Shown here: positions 16,243-23,949 of the stretch, one piece after another | Numbering within the stretch: position 1 is the first letter of the stretch | Layout of the letters: every line of letters starts with the position of its first letter | Assembly: GCA_017484085.1 (NCBI GenBank) | Contig: JAFUTW010000011.1 | Coordinates: 1-64,000 of the forward strand | Origin: Clostridia bacterium | GTDB taxonomy: Bacteria; Bacillota; Clostridia; Christensenellales; Aristaeellaceae | Direction: 5' to 3' | Length of the DNA: 64,000 nucleotides | Translations under genes and position numbers: made by a program | Notes under the pieces: model-generated | The model's input: the letters and a program-made list of their open reading frames with translations, nothing else | What the model was told of the DNA's origin: nothing | The model's database searches: none

Positions 16243-17532
16243 TCAGCCCCGGGCGGCGCCCGCAATGTGCACGCCCGAGAGGCGGGTCAGCGCGGGGAGA
16301 AGGAGGCTGTCCTGCTGCTCCGTTTCACGGGACATCCTCATATCCCTGATAAAGTCCCGCATATTGCCGGAGACGGAGCCGCCGGAAACCGGCGTGACCT
16401 TTCCGTCTTTGCGGAGATAGGCGAGACGGATCTCGCCTGCGATGTCGCCCGTGATGGGATCGACCTGGAAGTCGGAAAAATCCACCGCCTCCAGGCACAG
16501 GCCGCTGCGCAGTTCCTCAGCGCTGCAGCTGCCGCCCGATACGGCGTAGTTGCCGGGGATGAAGGAATCCGAAAGCCCCAGATAGCAGCTGAACTGCCGG
16601 CTGCCGATGAAGCGGCGAACTACGCCGTCTTCAATCAGCAGCGCGTCGCGCACAGGCGCGCCCTCGGCGTCAAACGCACCGTTGCGGGAAGAGTTGGGCA
16701 GCGCGGCAAGCGCCCGCAGCGTCACCCGGTCGCCGTTAAAGGATGGGGCGAGCGGCTTGCCGGCTTCGCAGTCGCTGTACCCGCGCACTTTGAAGGCGGC
16801 GCTGACGCGGCTGATGAAGTAGCCGTACAGTTCTGCGGCGGCTTCTCCGGAGAAGAGGACGTCGCAGGTGCCCAGCGGAGGCGTCGGGACGGCGGTCAGC
16901 TTGTCCCTGCCGGTTGCAAGCGCCAAGGAAAGCGCCCTGCGCAGGGCTTCCGCATCGCAGGTGCCGCCGGTGAACTTGCGGTAGAGCTCGATCTCTTTTA
17001 CGCCCCTGCGCGCATTCAGCACAGCTTCCGCCATGGAGGACGGGCGCACATAGCTGACGTCGATGCCCTCGCTGTTCAGAAAGCGGATGCGGTGCGAGCC
17101 GGTGAAGATCTCGTAGGAGTTGACGTCCTCCGTTTCCGTCTCCGGCAGGGAGCGGAGCACCTCCATGAAGCGGCGCGCCGATTCCGCCGGATCCACAGCC
17201 GCTGTGCTTTCCCGGCTGAGTCCGGAAGGCGTATTCAGGGTGTAGGCGGGGTTTTTGACGCAGGAAGCGGCGGCAAGGTAGGCGGCGATGGCGGCAGCGG
17301 CCTCTTCTTCCGTCGCCGTCGGCGGGATCTCACCGCCCGCAGAACCCAGGCACTTCCCATCCTCAAAGCGCCGGTAGACGCGGAGTGTAATATGCCGGGT
17401 GTTCCGCACGCGGTTCTGGTCCAGCGCGTGGCGGATAAAGTAGAATTCCCAGATGTCCGTGTCGTCGCACGTCAGCTCCCAGGCGTCGGCGCCGCTGGCC
17501 AGGAGCAGCTCCTTCAGTTTTTCAGCAGTCAT
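16243..17532 (-). CDS. tldE: TldE/PmbA-like metallopeptidase partner subunit
   Basis: A 429-residue protein of the TldD/PmbA (U62) family. TldD-TldE heterodimers cleave unfolded peptides and mature some ribosomally made peptides; TldE lacks the zinc site. The N-terminal domain (about 1-190) and the C-terminal beta-rich domain with VDFSDFQVDPITGDIAGEIRLAYLRKDGK are typical of the family. No HExxxH motif is present, fitting the TldE role. ATG 17532 is chosen because it overlaps the tldD stop (ATGA). It is the last gene of the opp-tldDE operon. Its C-terminal MRDFIRDMRMS also matches the family pattern. Confidence 0.88.
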   Translation of the reverse strand: MTAEKLKELLLASGADAWELTCDDTDIWEFYFIRHALDQNRVRNTRHITLRVYRRFEDGKCLGSAGGEIPPTATEEEAAAAIAAYLAAASCVKNPAYTLNTPSGLSRESTAAVDPAESARRFMEVLRSLPETETEDVNSYEIFTGSHRIRFLNSEGIDVSYVRPSSMAEAVLNARRGVKEIELYRKFTGGTCDAEALRRALSLALATGRDKLTAVPTPPLGTCDVLFSGEAAAELYGYFISRVSAAFKVRGYSDCEAGKPLAPSFNGDRVTLRALAALPNSSRNGAFDAEGAPVRDALLIEDGVVRRFIGSRQFSCYLGLSDSFIPGNYAVSGGSCSAEELRSGLCLEAVDFSDFQVDPITGDIAGEIRLAYLRKDGKVTPVSGGSVSGNMRDFIRDMRMSRETEQQDSLLLPALTRLSGVHIAGAARG

Positions 17533-18962
17533 CCCAGTATCGCCCTCGCTTTCAGATACGGGCCTCCGTCGGAGACCTTCACCCATTCCTTTGAGCCCTT
17601 GCCGCAGCCGCCGGTCCCGAAGACGGAAGCCTCGTTGCCGGCCATGGAGATGGAGCCGAGCAGGTCGGGGACGTAGCCTGTCAGTATGACGGGCGCGATG
17701 ACCTTCCCGGTCAGCCGTCCGTCCAGTATCTCATAGCCGCGCTGCACGATGCACTGGATACCCCAGTGCTTGGGGTCCTCCATGCCGGATTCGCAGCCGC
17801 AGAGCAGATAGCCATGCGAAACGGATGCGATCATGTCATTCAGCGTGGAGGTGCCGGGTTCAAAGACGGTGTTGGTCATACGGGTGTAGACCTTGTGTTC
17901 GAAGTTTTCCCGCTTGCCGTTGCCGGTCGGCTGCACGCCAAGGCGCAGGGCGCTGAGCGCGTCGCAGATGCCGGTTTTGAGGATGCCGCGGTCGATCTCG
18001 ATCACGTCTCCCGCAGGCGTTCCCTCGTCGTCAAAGGCGTAGGAGGCGACGTCGCAGGCGGCGAGCGCGCCCTCATGCATGGTCACAAGGTCGCTTCCGA
18101 CGCGCTTCCCGATGTAGGAGGCGCCCAGCGCGCGGTTTTTGACGAACATATCCATCTCGACGCCGTGGCCGAAGGCTTCATGGGCGATGAGCCCTGCGAC
18201 CTCCGGATCGGCGATGATCTCGTATTCGCCGGGGACGACGCGCTCCGCCTTCAGCAGCTCGGCCGCGTCGCGCAGCGCTTCATCCAGCCGGGCGGGCAAA
18301 CCGGAGAAGAGCTCCGGGCCGCAGCGCCCGGAGAGGCCGCGGTAACCCATGCCGCTCTTCCCGCCCTCCGCCGCGACGGTCATGACGCTGCCTTCCGAAT
18401 AGACGTAGCTCTGCCTGAGATCGCGATTCGCGGTGAGAAACAGCTTGCAGATGTGGGTCGACAGGGCGCTTACCGTGCAGTCGACGAGGTGATCTCCGCG
18501 GCGCATGCCGTCTTCCGCAAGGGCGGAAAGCCGCGCGATCAGGGCGGACAGGTCCTCCTCCTCGGGGAGGCGCTCTGTCTCCATCTCCGCAAACAGCGTG
18601 CAGGGCTCGTCGGGCATCACGGCGGTCTCGTAGACCTTTGTGCTCATGGAAGAAAGAAGCGTCAGCTGCGCATCCAGCGCGCGGGTAAGATCGAGCGCGG
18701 CGGCCTCCGGTGCGGCGGGATCAAAGCGGTTCAGGCTGTACTCGCTGTACAGCCCGTCCCTGCGGACGCGCACCACGGTGCCGCGTTCCGTCGTCATCGT
18801 CTCGGAGGAGACGGTCTTGACGTGGGGCGAGGCGCGCAGGGCAAAGCCGCGGCTGTCCGTGGAGAGGATGCTGACGTAATCGTACCGCTCACCCAGCAGC
18901 GCGCACAGGCGCTTCAGCCCGGGGGCGATCGAATTCAGGTAAGGGGAAAAGGGTGCTTTCAT
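17529..18962 (-). CDS. tldD: TldD metallopeptidase
   Basis: The catalytic member of the TldD-TldE pair, 477 residues. The zinc motif HEAFGH is at residues 261-266 (His261, Glu262, His266), within LIAHEAFGHGVEMDMF. Downstream conserved elements include SYAFDDEGTPAG and MTNTVFEPGTS. The protein is cytoplasmic. It starts 36 bases after the DUF3899 gene and overlaps tldE. Placement behind an oligopeptide transporter suggests that imported peptides are substrates, although TldD-TldE can also process host-made bacteriocin-like peptides; no precursor peptide gene is visible here. Confidence 0.92.
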   Translation of the reverse strand: MKAPFSPYLNSIAPGLKRLCALLGERYDYVSILSTDSRGFALRASPHVKTVSSETMTTERGTVVRVRRDGLYSEYSLNRFDPAAPEAAALDLTRALDAQLTLLSSMSTKVYETAVMPDEPCTLFAEMETERLPEEEDLSALIARLSALAEDGMRRGDHLVDCTVSALSTHICKLFLTANRDLRQSYVYSEGSVMTVAAEGGKSGMGYRGLSGRCGPELFSGLPARLDEALRDAAELLKAERVVPGEYEIIADPEVAGLIAHEAFGHGVEMDMFVKNRALGASYIGKRVGSDLVTMHEGALAACDVASYAFDDEGTPAGDVIEIDRGILKTGICDALSALRLGVQPTGNGKRENFEHKVYTRMTNTVFEPGTSTLNDMIASVSHGYLLCGCESGMEDPKHWGIQCIVQRGYEILDGRLTGKVIAPVILTGYVPDLLGSISMAGNEASVFGTGGCGKGSKEWVKVSDGGPYLKARAILG

Positions 18963-18998
18963 GTAAGACTCCTTTGTAAAAGGGTGAAGGCAGACGGA

Positions 18999-19385
18999 TC
19001 AGGCCCGGCCGAACAGGATGGGCAGGGCAGAGAGCAGCAGAAAAACGATGCCGGTGATAAGCAGTGCGTGTCCCTGCTTTTGCCTGCGCTGACTGCGCAG
19101 GATCCGCCAGGTGACGTAGTCCGGCAGGTCCTCCGGACGCCGGAAGGGCGTGAAGAGGACGAGCAGGCTGTGCGCGCCGTAGGTGAAGATGTCAAAAAAG
19201 CCGGTCCCGGCGATGGCAAGCAGCAGCCCCAGACCGGTTTCGGGAAGCCCGGCTACAAAAAAGCCGTCGGACAGACAGGCGGCCGGCGGCAGGCCCGCAG
19301 CTCTGCGGCCGCGGGCGACAAAAAAAGCGACGATCAGGCCGAAGATGGCCGGGAGAAGGCGGCGAAGCCAAACGGGGGGCTTCAT
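18999..19385 (-). CDS. DUF3899-like small membrane protein
   Basis: A 128-residue protein with three or four hydrophobic segments (about 8-24, 45-70 and 105-125). The middle carries LSDGFFVAGLPETGLG and GFFDIFTYGAHSLL, which I associate with the DUF3899 membrane family; function is unknown. Its start overlaps the oppF stop by four bases and it precedes tldD in the operon. A link with peptide uptake or peptidase function is suggested by position only. Confidence 0.7.
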   Translation of the reverse strand: MKPPVWLRRLLPAIFGLIVAFFVARGRRAAGLPPAACLSDGFFVAGLPETGLGLLLAIAGTGFFDIFTYGAHSLLVLFTPFRRPEDLPDYVTWRILRSQRRQKQGHALLITGIVFLLLSALPILFGRA

Positions 19386-20416
19386 GCCTCCGCCTCCCGC
19401 AGGTAACTCTCGGTTTCCGCCGCACCGCAGCGGACGAAGTGGCCGGGGAGGATCTCGCGCAGGGCGGCGTCCTCTGCCTCCGGCTTCGGCTGGTACACGA
19501 TCCGGCGCCGGTCCCGCTCGTACAGGGGATCGGGCAGGGGGATGGCGGAAAGCAGCGCGCGCGTATACGGGTGCAGCGGATGCGCAAACAGCTCGTCAGC
19601 CCCGGCCAGCTCCACGAGACGCCCGAAGTACATGACGCCGATGCGGTCGGAGAAGTACTTGACGACGGAAAGGTCGTGCGCGATGAACAGGACGGTGAGC
19701 CCCATTTCGTGCCTGAGATCGGACAGGAGGTTGATGACCTGCGCCTGGATGGAGACATCCAGCGCCGATACCGGCTCGTCCGCGATGATCATCTCGGGCT
19801 GCATGACGACGGCGCGCGCAACGCCGATGCGCTGCCGCTGGCCGCCGGAAAATTCGTGCGGGTAGCGGTGCGCGTGCTCGCGCGTGAGGCCTACGCGGTC
19901 CAGGATGCCGTAGACCTTGCCGTCGATCGTCTCCTTGCTGCGCTCGCCGTGGATGCGCAGGCCTTCGGCGATGATGTCGTAGACGGTCATGCGGGGGTCC
20001 AGGGAGGCGATAGGGTCCTGATAGATCATTTGGATGCGCGTCAGCAGGTCCTTGGATACGCTGCGGTGGTCGCGGACGGCTTCGCGCAGCTGTCGGCGGG
20101 CTTCGGCGATCTCGGCGGCGAGCGCCGTGCGTTCCTCCGGAGAAGCGCCTCTCATGCGCCGGCGCGCATCCGCGATGCGCCGGCGGCAGCTGAGTGTGCC
20201 CGCGGCGATGCGCTGACCTTTGAACCAGATGCTGCCGTCTGTGATGTCGTAGAGGCGGATGATGGAGCGGCCGGTCGTGGTCTTGCCGCAGCCGCTTTCG
20301 CCGACGAGGCCGAAGACCTCACCCGGCATGACGGAGAAGGAGACGTCATCCACGGCGTGCACGGGCCCGAAGTACTGGCACAGGTGCTCCACACGCAACA
20401 GGGGTTCAGCGGCCAT
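19382..20416 (-). CDS. oppF: oligopeptide ABC transporter ATPase OppF
   Basis: One of the two ATPases of the peptide importer, 344 residues. Walker A is GESGCGKTT (about 38-46), the signature is SGGQRQRIGVARA, Walker B is MIIADEPVSALD, and the C-terminal oligopeptide/dipeptide extension (YEPKPEAEDAAL-like region, YQPKPEAEDAALREILPGH) is present. An extra segment of about 40 residues after Walker A (residues 75-115: RRRIADARRRMRGASPEERTAL...) is rich in Arg and Ala and helical. Its start lies inside the last codons of oppD, an 11-base overlap. Confidence 0.92.
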   Translation of the reverse strand: MAAEPLLRVEHLCQYFGPVHAVDDVSFSVMPGEVFGLVGESGCGKTTTGRSIIRLYDITDGSIWFKGQRIAAGTLSCRRRIADARRRMRGASPEERTALAAEIAEARRQLREAVRDHRSVSKDLLTRIQMIYQDPIASLDPRMTVYDIIAEGLRIHGERSKETIDGKVYGILDRVGLTREHAHRYPHEFSGGQRQRIGVARAVVMQPEMIIADEPVSALDVSIQAQVINLLSDLRHEMGLTVLFIAHDLSVVKYFSDRIGVMYFGRLVELAGADELFAHPLHPYTRALLSAIPLPDPLYERDRRRIVYQPKPEAEDAALREILPGHFVRCGAAETESYLREAEA

Positions 20417-21461
20417 GCGACTGCGCCTCCCTTCTGGCTTTCATGCGCGCGATGCGCTCCTGCAGCGCCGCGGGCATCTGCTGCCTGGGCGCGCGGGGAT
20501 CGAGCAGCCAGGTGGCCGCCCAGTGGGTTTCGGTGATGGGGAAGGCCGGCGGCTGCTCCTCGAAGTCGATGGCGAGCGCGTAGGGATTGCGGTCCGCAAA
20601 GGCGTCGCCCTTCGGCGGCGCGACCATGTTGGGCGGCGTGCCGGGGATGGCGTCCAGCCTGTCCCGGGTATCCAGATCGGGCATGGAGGAGAGCAGCGCC
20701 CAGGTGTAGGGGTGCGCCGGCGCATAGAAGACCTCTTCCGCCGTGCCTTCCTCCACGATCTTGCCGGCATACATGACGGCGATGCGGTCCGCGATATTCG
20801 CCACGACGCCCAGATCGTGCGTGATGAAGATCATGGACAGCCCGCGGTCCCGCTTGAGGCGGGAGAGCAGCTCCAGGATCTGGGCCTGGATCGTGACATC
20901 CAGCGCGGTGGTGGGCTCGTCGCAGATGAGGATATCGGGGTTGGCGGCCAGCGCGATGGCGATGACGATGCGCTGGCGCATGCCGCCGGAGAGCTCAAAG
21001 GGGTACTGACGGTAGCGGCGCTCCGGTTCCGAAATGCCGACCTCGGCCAGCAGGGAAAGGGCGCGCTGTTTCGCCTCGGCGGCCGGTACGCCGGAAAGGC
21101 GCATGACCTCGGTCAGCTGCTTGCCCACGCGCATGATGGGATTGAGGCTGGAAAGCGGATCCTGGAAGACCATGGCGATCTTTCTCCCGCGCATCTTGCA
21201 GAACTCACGTTCCGGCAGGCGGAGCAGGTCTTTCCCGTCCACCAGGATCTCGCCGCCGTCGATGACGGCGTTGCCGGGCAGGATGCCCATGGCGGCCTTG
21301 CAGGTGACGCTTTTGCCGCTCCCGCTCTCGCCGACGATGGCCAGCGTTTCGCCGGGGGCCAGCGAGAAGCTGACGCCGCGCACGGCGCGCACGAGGCCGG
21401 AGGGCGTACGGAAGGAGATGGTGAGGTCCGTCGCTTTCAGGATGGGGCTTTGGTTTGGCAT
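20406..21461 (-). CDS. oppD: oligopeptide ABC transporter ATPase OppD
   Basis: The partner ATPase, 351 residues from the preferred start. It shows Walker A GESGSGKSV, Q-loop MVFQDPLSSLNPIM, signature LSGGMRQRIVIA, Walker B ILICDEPTTALD and the peptide-family C-terminal element RDRLDAIPGTPPN. ATG 21461 has GGAGG seven bases upstream; the alternative ATG 21467 overlaps the oppC stop but leaves only one base after GGAGG. The C-terminal Cys residues of some OppD/F iron-sulfur sites are absent. Confidence 0.92.
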   Translation of the reverse strand: MPNQSPILKATDLTISFRTPSGLVRAVRGVSFSLAPGETLAIVGESGSGKSVTCKAAMGILPGNAVIDGGEILVDGKDLLRLPEREFCKMRGRKIAMVFQDPLSSLNPIMRVGKQLTEVMRLSGVPAAEAKQRALSLLAEVGISEPERRYRQYPFELSGGMRQRIVIAIALAANPDILICDEPTTALDVTIQAQILELLSRLKRDRGLSMIFITHDLGVVANIADRIAVMYAGKIVEEGTAEEVFYAPAHPYTWALLSSMPDLDTRDRLDAIPGTPPNMVAPPKGDAFADRNPYALAIDFEEQPPAFPITETHWAATWLLDPRAPRQQMPAALQERIARMKARREAQSHGR

Positions 21462-21463
21462 AC

Positions 21464-22990
21464 TCATTCCTCCGTCCCGCGAAGCGAGGGGTTAAAAGCG
21501 TCGCGCAGGCCGTTGCCGAAGAGGTTGAAGGAGATCTCCAGCAGGGCGATGAACAGCGCCGGGAAGAAGATGATATAGGGATCCGTGGAGAGGTAAGCCT
21601 TGCCGCCGGCCAGCATGGTGCCCACGCTGGTCATGGCGGAAGACTCCAGGTTGATGATGCCGAGATAGGTCAGCGAGCTTTCGCTGAAGATGACGCCCGG
21701 TATGGACAGCACGCAGGAGGTGATGATCGTGCCGATGGCGTTGGGGAAGATGTGCCCGAACATGATGCGGGAATCCCCCGCGCCCATCGTGCGGGCCGCG
21801 AGCACGTACTCCTGTCCTTTGAAGCGGTAAAACTGCATGCGCACGGTGCTGGCCATGCCGATCCATCCCGTCAGCACGAAGGCGAAGAGCAGCGCGGGCA
21901 CGACGCCGACGCGGCTGGCCAGGTGCAGCTGGAACAGGGTGGTGACGACCATGAAGGGCACGCCGCTCAGCACGTCGGAGACGCGCTCCATCGCCAGGTC
22001 CACCGCGCCGCCGTAATAGCCCTCGATGGCGCCGTAGACCGCGCCGATGAGCAGGTTGATGGCGGAGATGCCGATGGCCAGCAGGAAGGAGAAGCGGGCG
22101 CCGTGCGCCAGGCGGGTGAAGATGTCCTGCCCCTTGTCGTTCGTGCCGAAGAGGAAGCAGGGCTCAAACCCGTAGCGGTAGCGGAAATAGGCAGGCTTGC
22201 TGACGCGCACGACGTAGCTGCGGGCGCTTGAGGTGCCCGTGACGCGCGCGTAGGCGAGGGGATGCTCCGGGTCGTCATCCGCGGGGATGCGCAGGCTGTG
22301 GTAGCTTTCGTCCCCCTCGGCGGCCGTCTTGTAGGCAGCGACGAGGTTGCCCTCCTTGTCCAGCTTGGCAGCGCCCTTCTTGTCCGCCTGATACCAGATG
22401 TTCGCGTCCGTCTGCTTGGCATCCTTCACGGCGGGGTAGATGGCCTGGATGCCGGTTTCGTCCTGCCAGGCCTGCAGCGCTTCGTACTGGGCGGGGGTGA
22501 GGGTCAGCAGCATCATGCCCATCGCCTTGTAGTTATCCACGCGCAGGTCGTAGTAGACGGTCTTCTTGCCGCCGGAGGCATCCTGCCGGCCGGCGGTGTA
22601 GACCTTGACCACGGGATCGACGCCGGTCTCCTCCGCGATGGCGCGCAGCGCGGCGTAGCCGGAGGCGTTGACCGTCTTGTCGCTGCAGCCGTCCAGGAAA
22701 GGCAGCGGGAAGCGCGCCTTGGGCGGCAGCTTGGCGTAGCTGAGGGTCAGGGTGTCGGTCAGGCTGCGGGTGTACGCGTTTTCAAACAGCAGCGGGACAA
22801 ACAGCGCGTAGAGGACCAGGATGAGGATGATGAAAGCCGCGACGACAGAGCTCTTGTTGCGCGTAAAGCGGTACATCGCGTCGGCAAAGTAGCCGCGCGG
22901 CGGCGTCTCCGGAGGCCTGTCATGACGCTTGTCCCTGTCGGTGGCAAACGTGAATTTCTCCCGGGAGAGCGTTTTCATGTCGTCTGTCAT
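21464..22990 (-). CDS. oppC: oligopeptide ABC transporter permease OppC with large extracytoplasmic insert
   Basis: A 508-residue permease, far longer than the usual 300. After a cytoplasmic N-terminus and TM1 (about 48-70), about 200 residues of non-membrane sequence follow (71-275), containing VDPVVKVYTAGRQ, YYDLRVDNYK and RTTGTS-like beta-rich segments, before the usual membrane domain. The permease EAA-type loop is near AARTMGAGDSRIMFGHIFPNA. The inserted region would lie outside the cell and may contact OppA or peptides. The gene overlaps oppB and oppD by four bases each. Confidence 0.9.
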   Translation of the reverse strand: MTDDMKTLSREKFTFATDRDKRHDRPPETPPRGYFADAMYRFTRNKSSVVAAFIILILVLYALFVPLLFENAYTRSLTDTLTLSYAKLPPKARFPLPFLDGCSDKTVNASGYAALRAIAEETGVDPVVKVYTAGRQDASGGKKTVYYDLRVDNYKAMGMMLLTLTPAQYEALQAWQDETGIQAIYPAVKDAKQTDANIWYQADKKGAAKLDKEGNLVAAYKTAAEGDESYHSLRIPADDDPEHPLAYARVTGTSSARSYVVRVSKPAYFRYRYGFEPCFLFGTNDKGQDIFTRLAHGARFSFLLAIGISAINLLIGAVYGAIEGYYGGAVDLAMERVSDVLSGVPFMVVTTLFQLHLASRVGVVPALLFAFVLTGWIGMASTVRMQFYRFKGQEYVLAARTMGAGDSRIMFGHIFPNAIGTIITSCVLSIPGVIFSESSLTYLGIINLESSAMTSVGTMLAGGKAYLSTDPYIIFFPALFIALLEISFNLFGNGLRDAFNPSLRGTEE

Positions 22991-23946
22991 TTCTTGCTCC
23001 CGATTCTGATCCTGGGATCGATAAAGCCGTAGCTGACGTCCACGATGATGCCGGACAGCAGCCCGATCAGCGTGTAAAAAGCGCTGAGCAGCATGAAGAA
23101 GTTGTAATCCGGCGTGGCGGCGGTGATGGAAGCGACATAAAGCTGCCCCACGCCGGGGATGCCGAAGATCTGCTCAATGATGAGACTGCCGCTCATGATG
23201 CCCACGAATTCACCCAGGATCATGGGGAAGATGGGCACCATGGCGTTGCGCAGCGCGTGGCGGACGGTCGTCTGGGCGCGGGTGAGTCCCTTGGCCCGGG
23301 CCAGCAGCAGGTAATCGGAGGTGAGCACCTCCGTCAGCTCCGCGCGGGTATACCGCGTGAGCCCGGCCACCGTGCCGAAGCCAAGGGAAAGGATGGCCGG
23401 CACCATGGAGATGAACATCTGCCGGGAGAAAAAGTCCGTGCCGCTCTGCACCTGAAAGGGGAAGAGCCGCAGCCTGTAACAGAGGATGTACTGTACGAGG
23501 AACGCGTAGACGTAGCTGGGGACAGAGACGAAAATGACGACAGCTGTGGAGATGAAGTGATCCTGCCAGTGGTTTTTGCGCAGGGCGGCATAGATGCCCA
23601 GCAGCAGCCCCAGCGGCACGGAAAACAGCATCGTGTAGGCGTTGACCGCGACGGTGGCCGGCATTTTCTCCATGAACTTGCTCCATACGTCCTGCCCGAG
23701 GTACAGAGACTCGCTGATCCCCCAGTCGCCGCCCGCGAGCGAGCGGCGAAGGAAGATCAGGTACTGGGTCAGCAGAGGTTTGTTGTAACCCAGCGCTTCT
23801 CTGCGCATCTCGATCAGCTGCTTGTCCTTGCCGAACTGCTCCGCCGGCTTGTTGGGCAGCAGCTTGATGAGCACGAAGCACATCGAGATGATGATGAGAA
23901 AGACGACGAGCATCAGCGCTACGCGCTTTGCGATGTATTTCAGCAT
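22987..23946 (-). CDS. oppB: oligopeptide ABC transporter permease OppB
   Basis: A 319-residue inner-membrane permease with six predicted helices, the OppB/DppB N-terminal pattern (LKYIAKRVALMLVVFLIIISMCFVLIKLLP begins at residue 2 and is split here only by membrane residues) and the EAA loop LLARAKGLTRAQTTVRHALRNAMVP. It pairs with OppC to form the channel. Three bases separate it from oppA and four overlap oppC, so the whole set is one transcription unit. Confidence 0.92.
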   Translation of the reverse strand: MLKYIAKRVALMLVVFLIIISMCFVLIKLLPNKPAEQFGKDKQLIEMRREALGYNKPLLTQYLIFLRRSLAGGDWGISESLYLGQDVWSKFMEKMPATVAVNAYTMLFSVPLGLLLGIYAALRKNHWQDHFISTAVVIFVSVPSYVYAFLVQYILCYRLRLFPFQVQSGTDFFSRQMFISMVPAILSLGFGTVAGLTRYTRAELTEVLTSDYLLLARAKGLTRAQTTVRHALRNAMVPIFPMILGEFVGIMSGSLIIEQIFGIPGVGQLYVASITAATPDYNFFMLLSAFYTLIGLLSGIIVDVSYGFIDPRIRIGSKK

Positions 23947-23949
23947 GGT

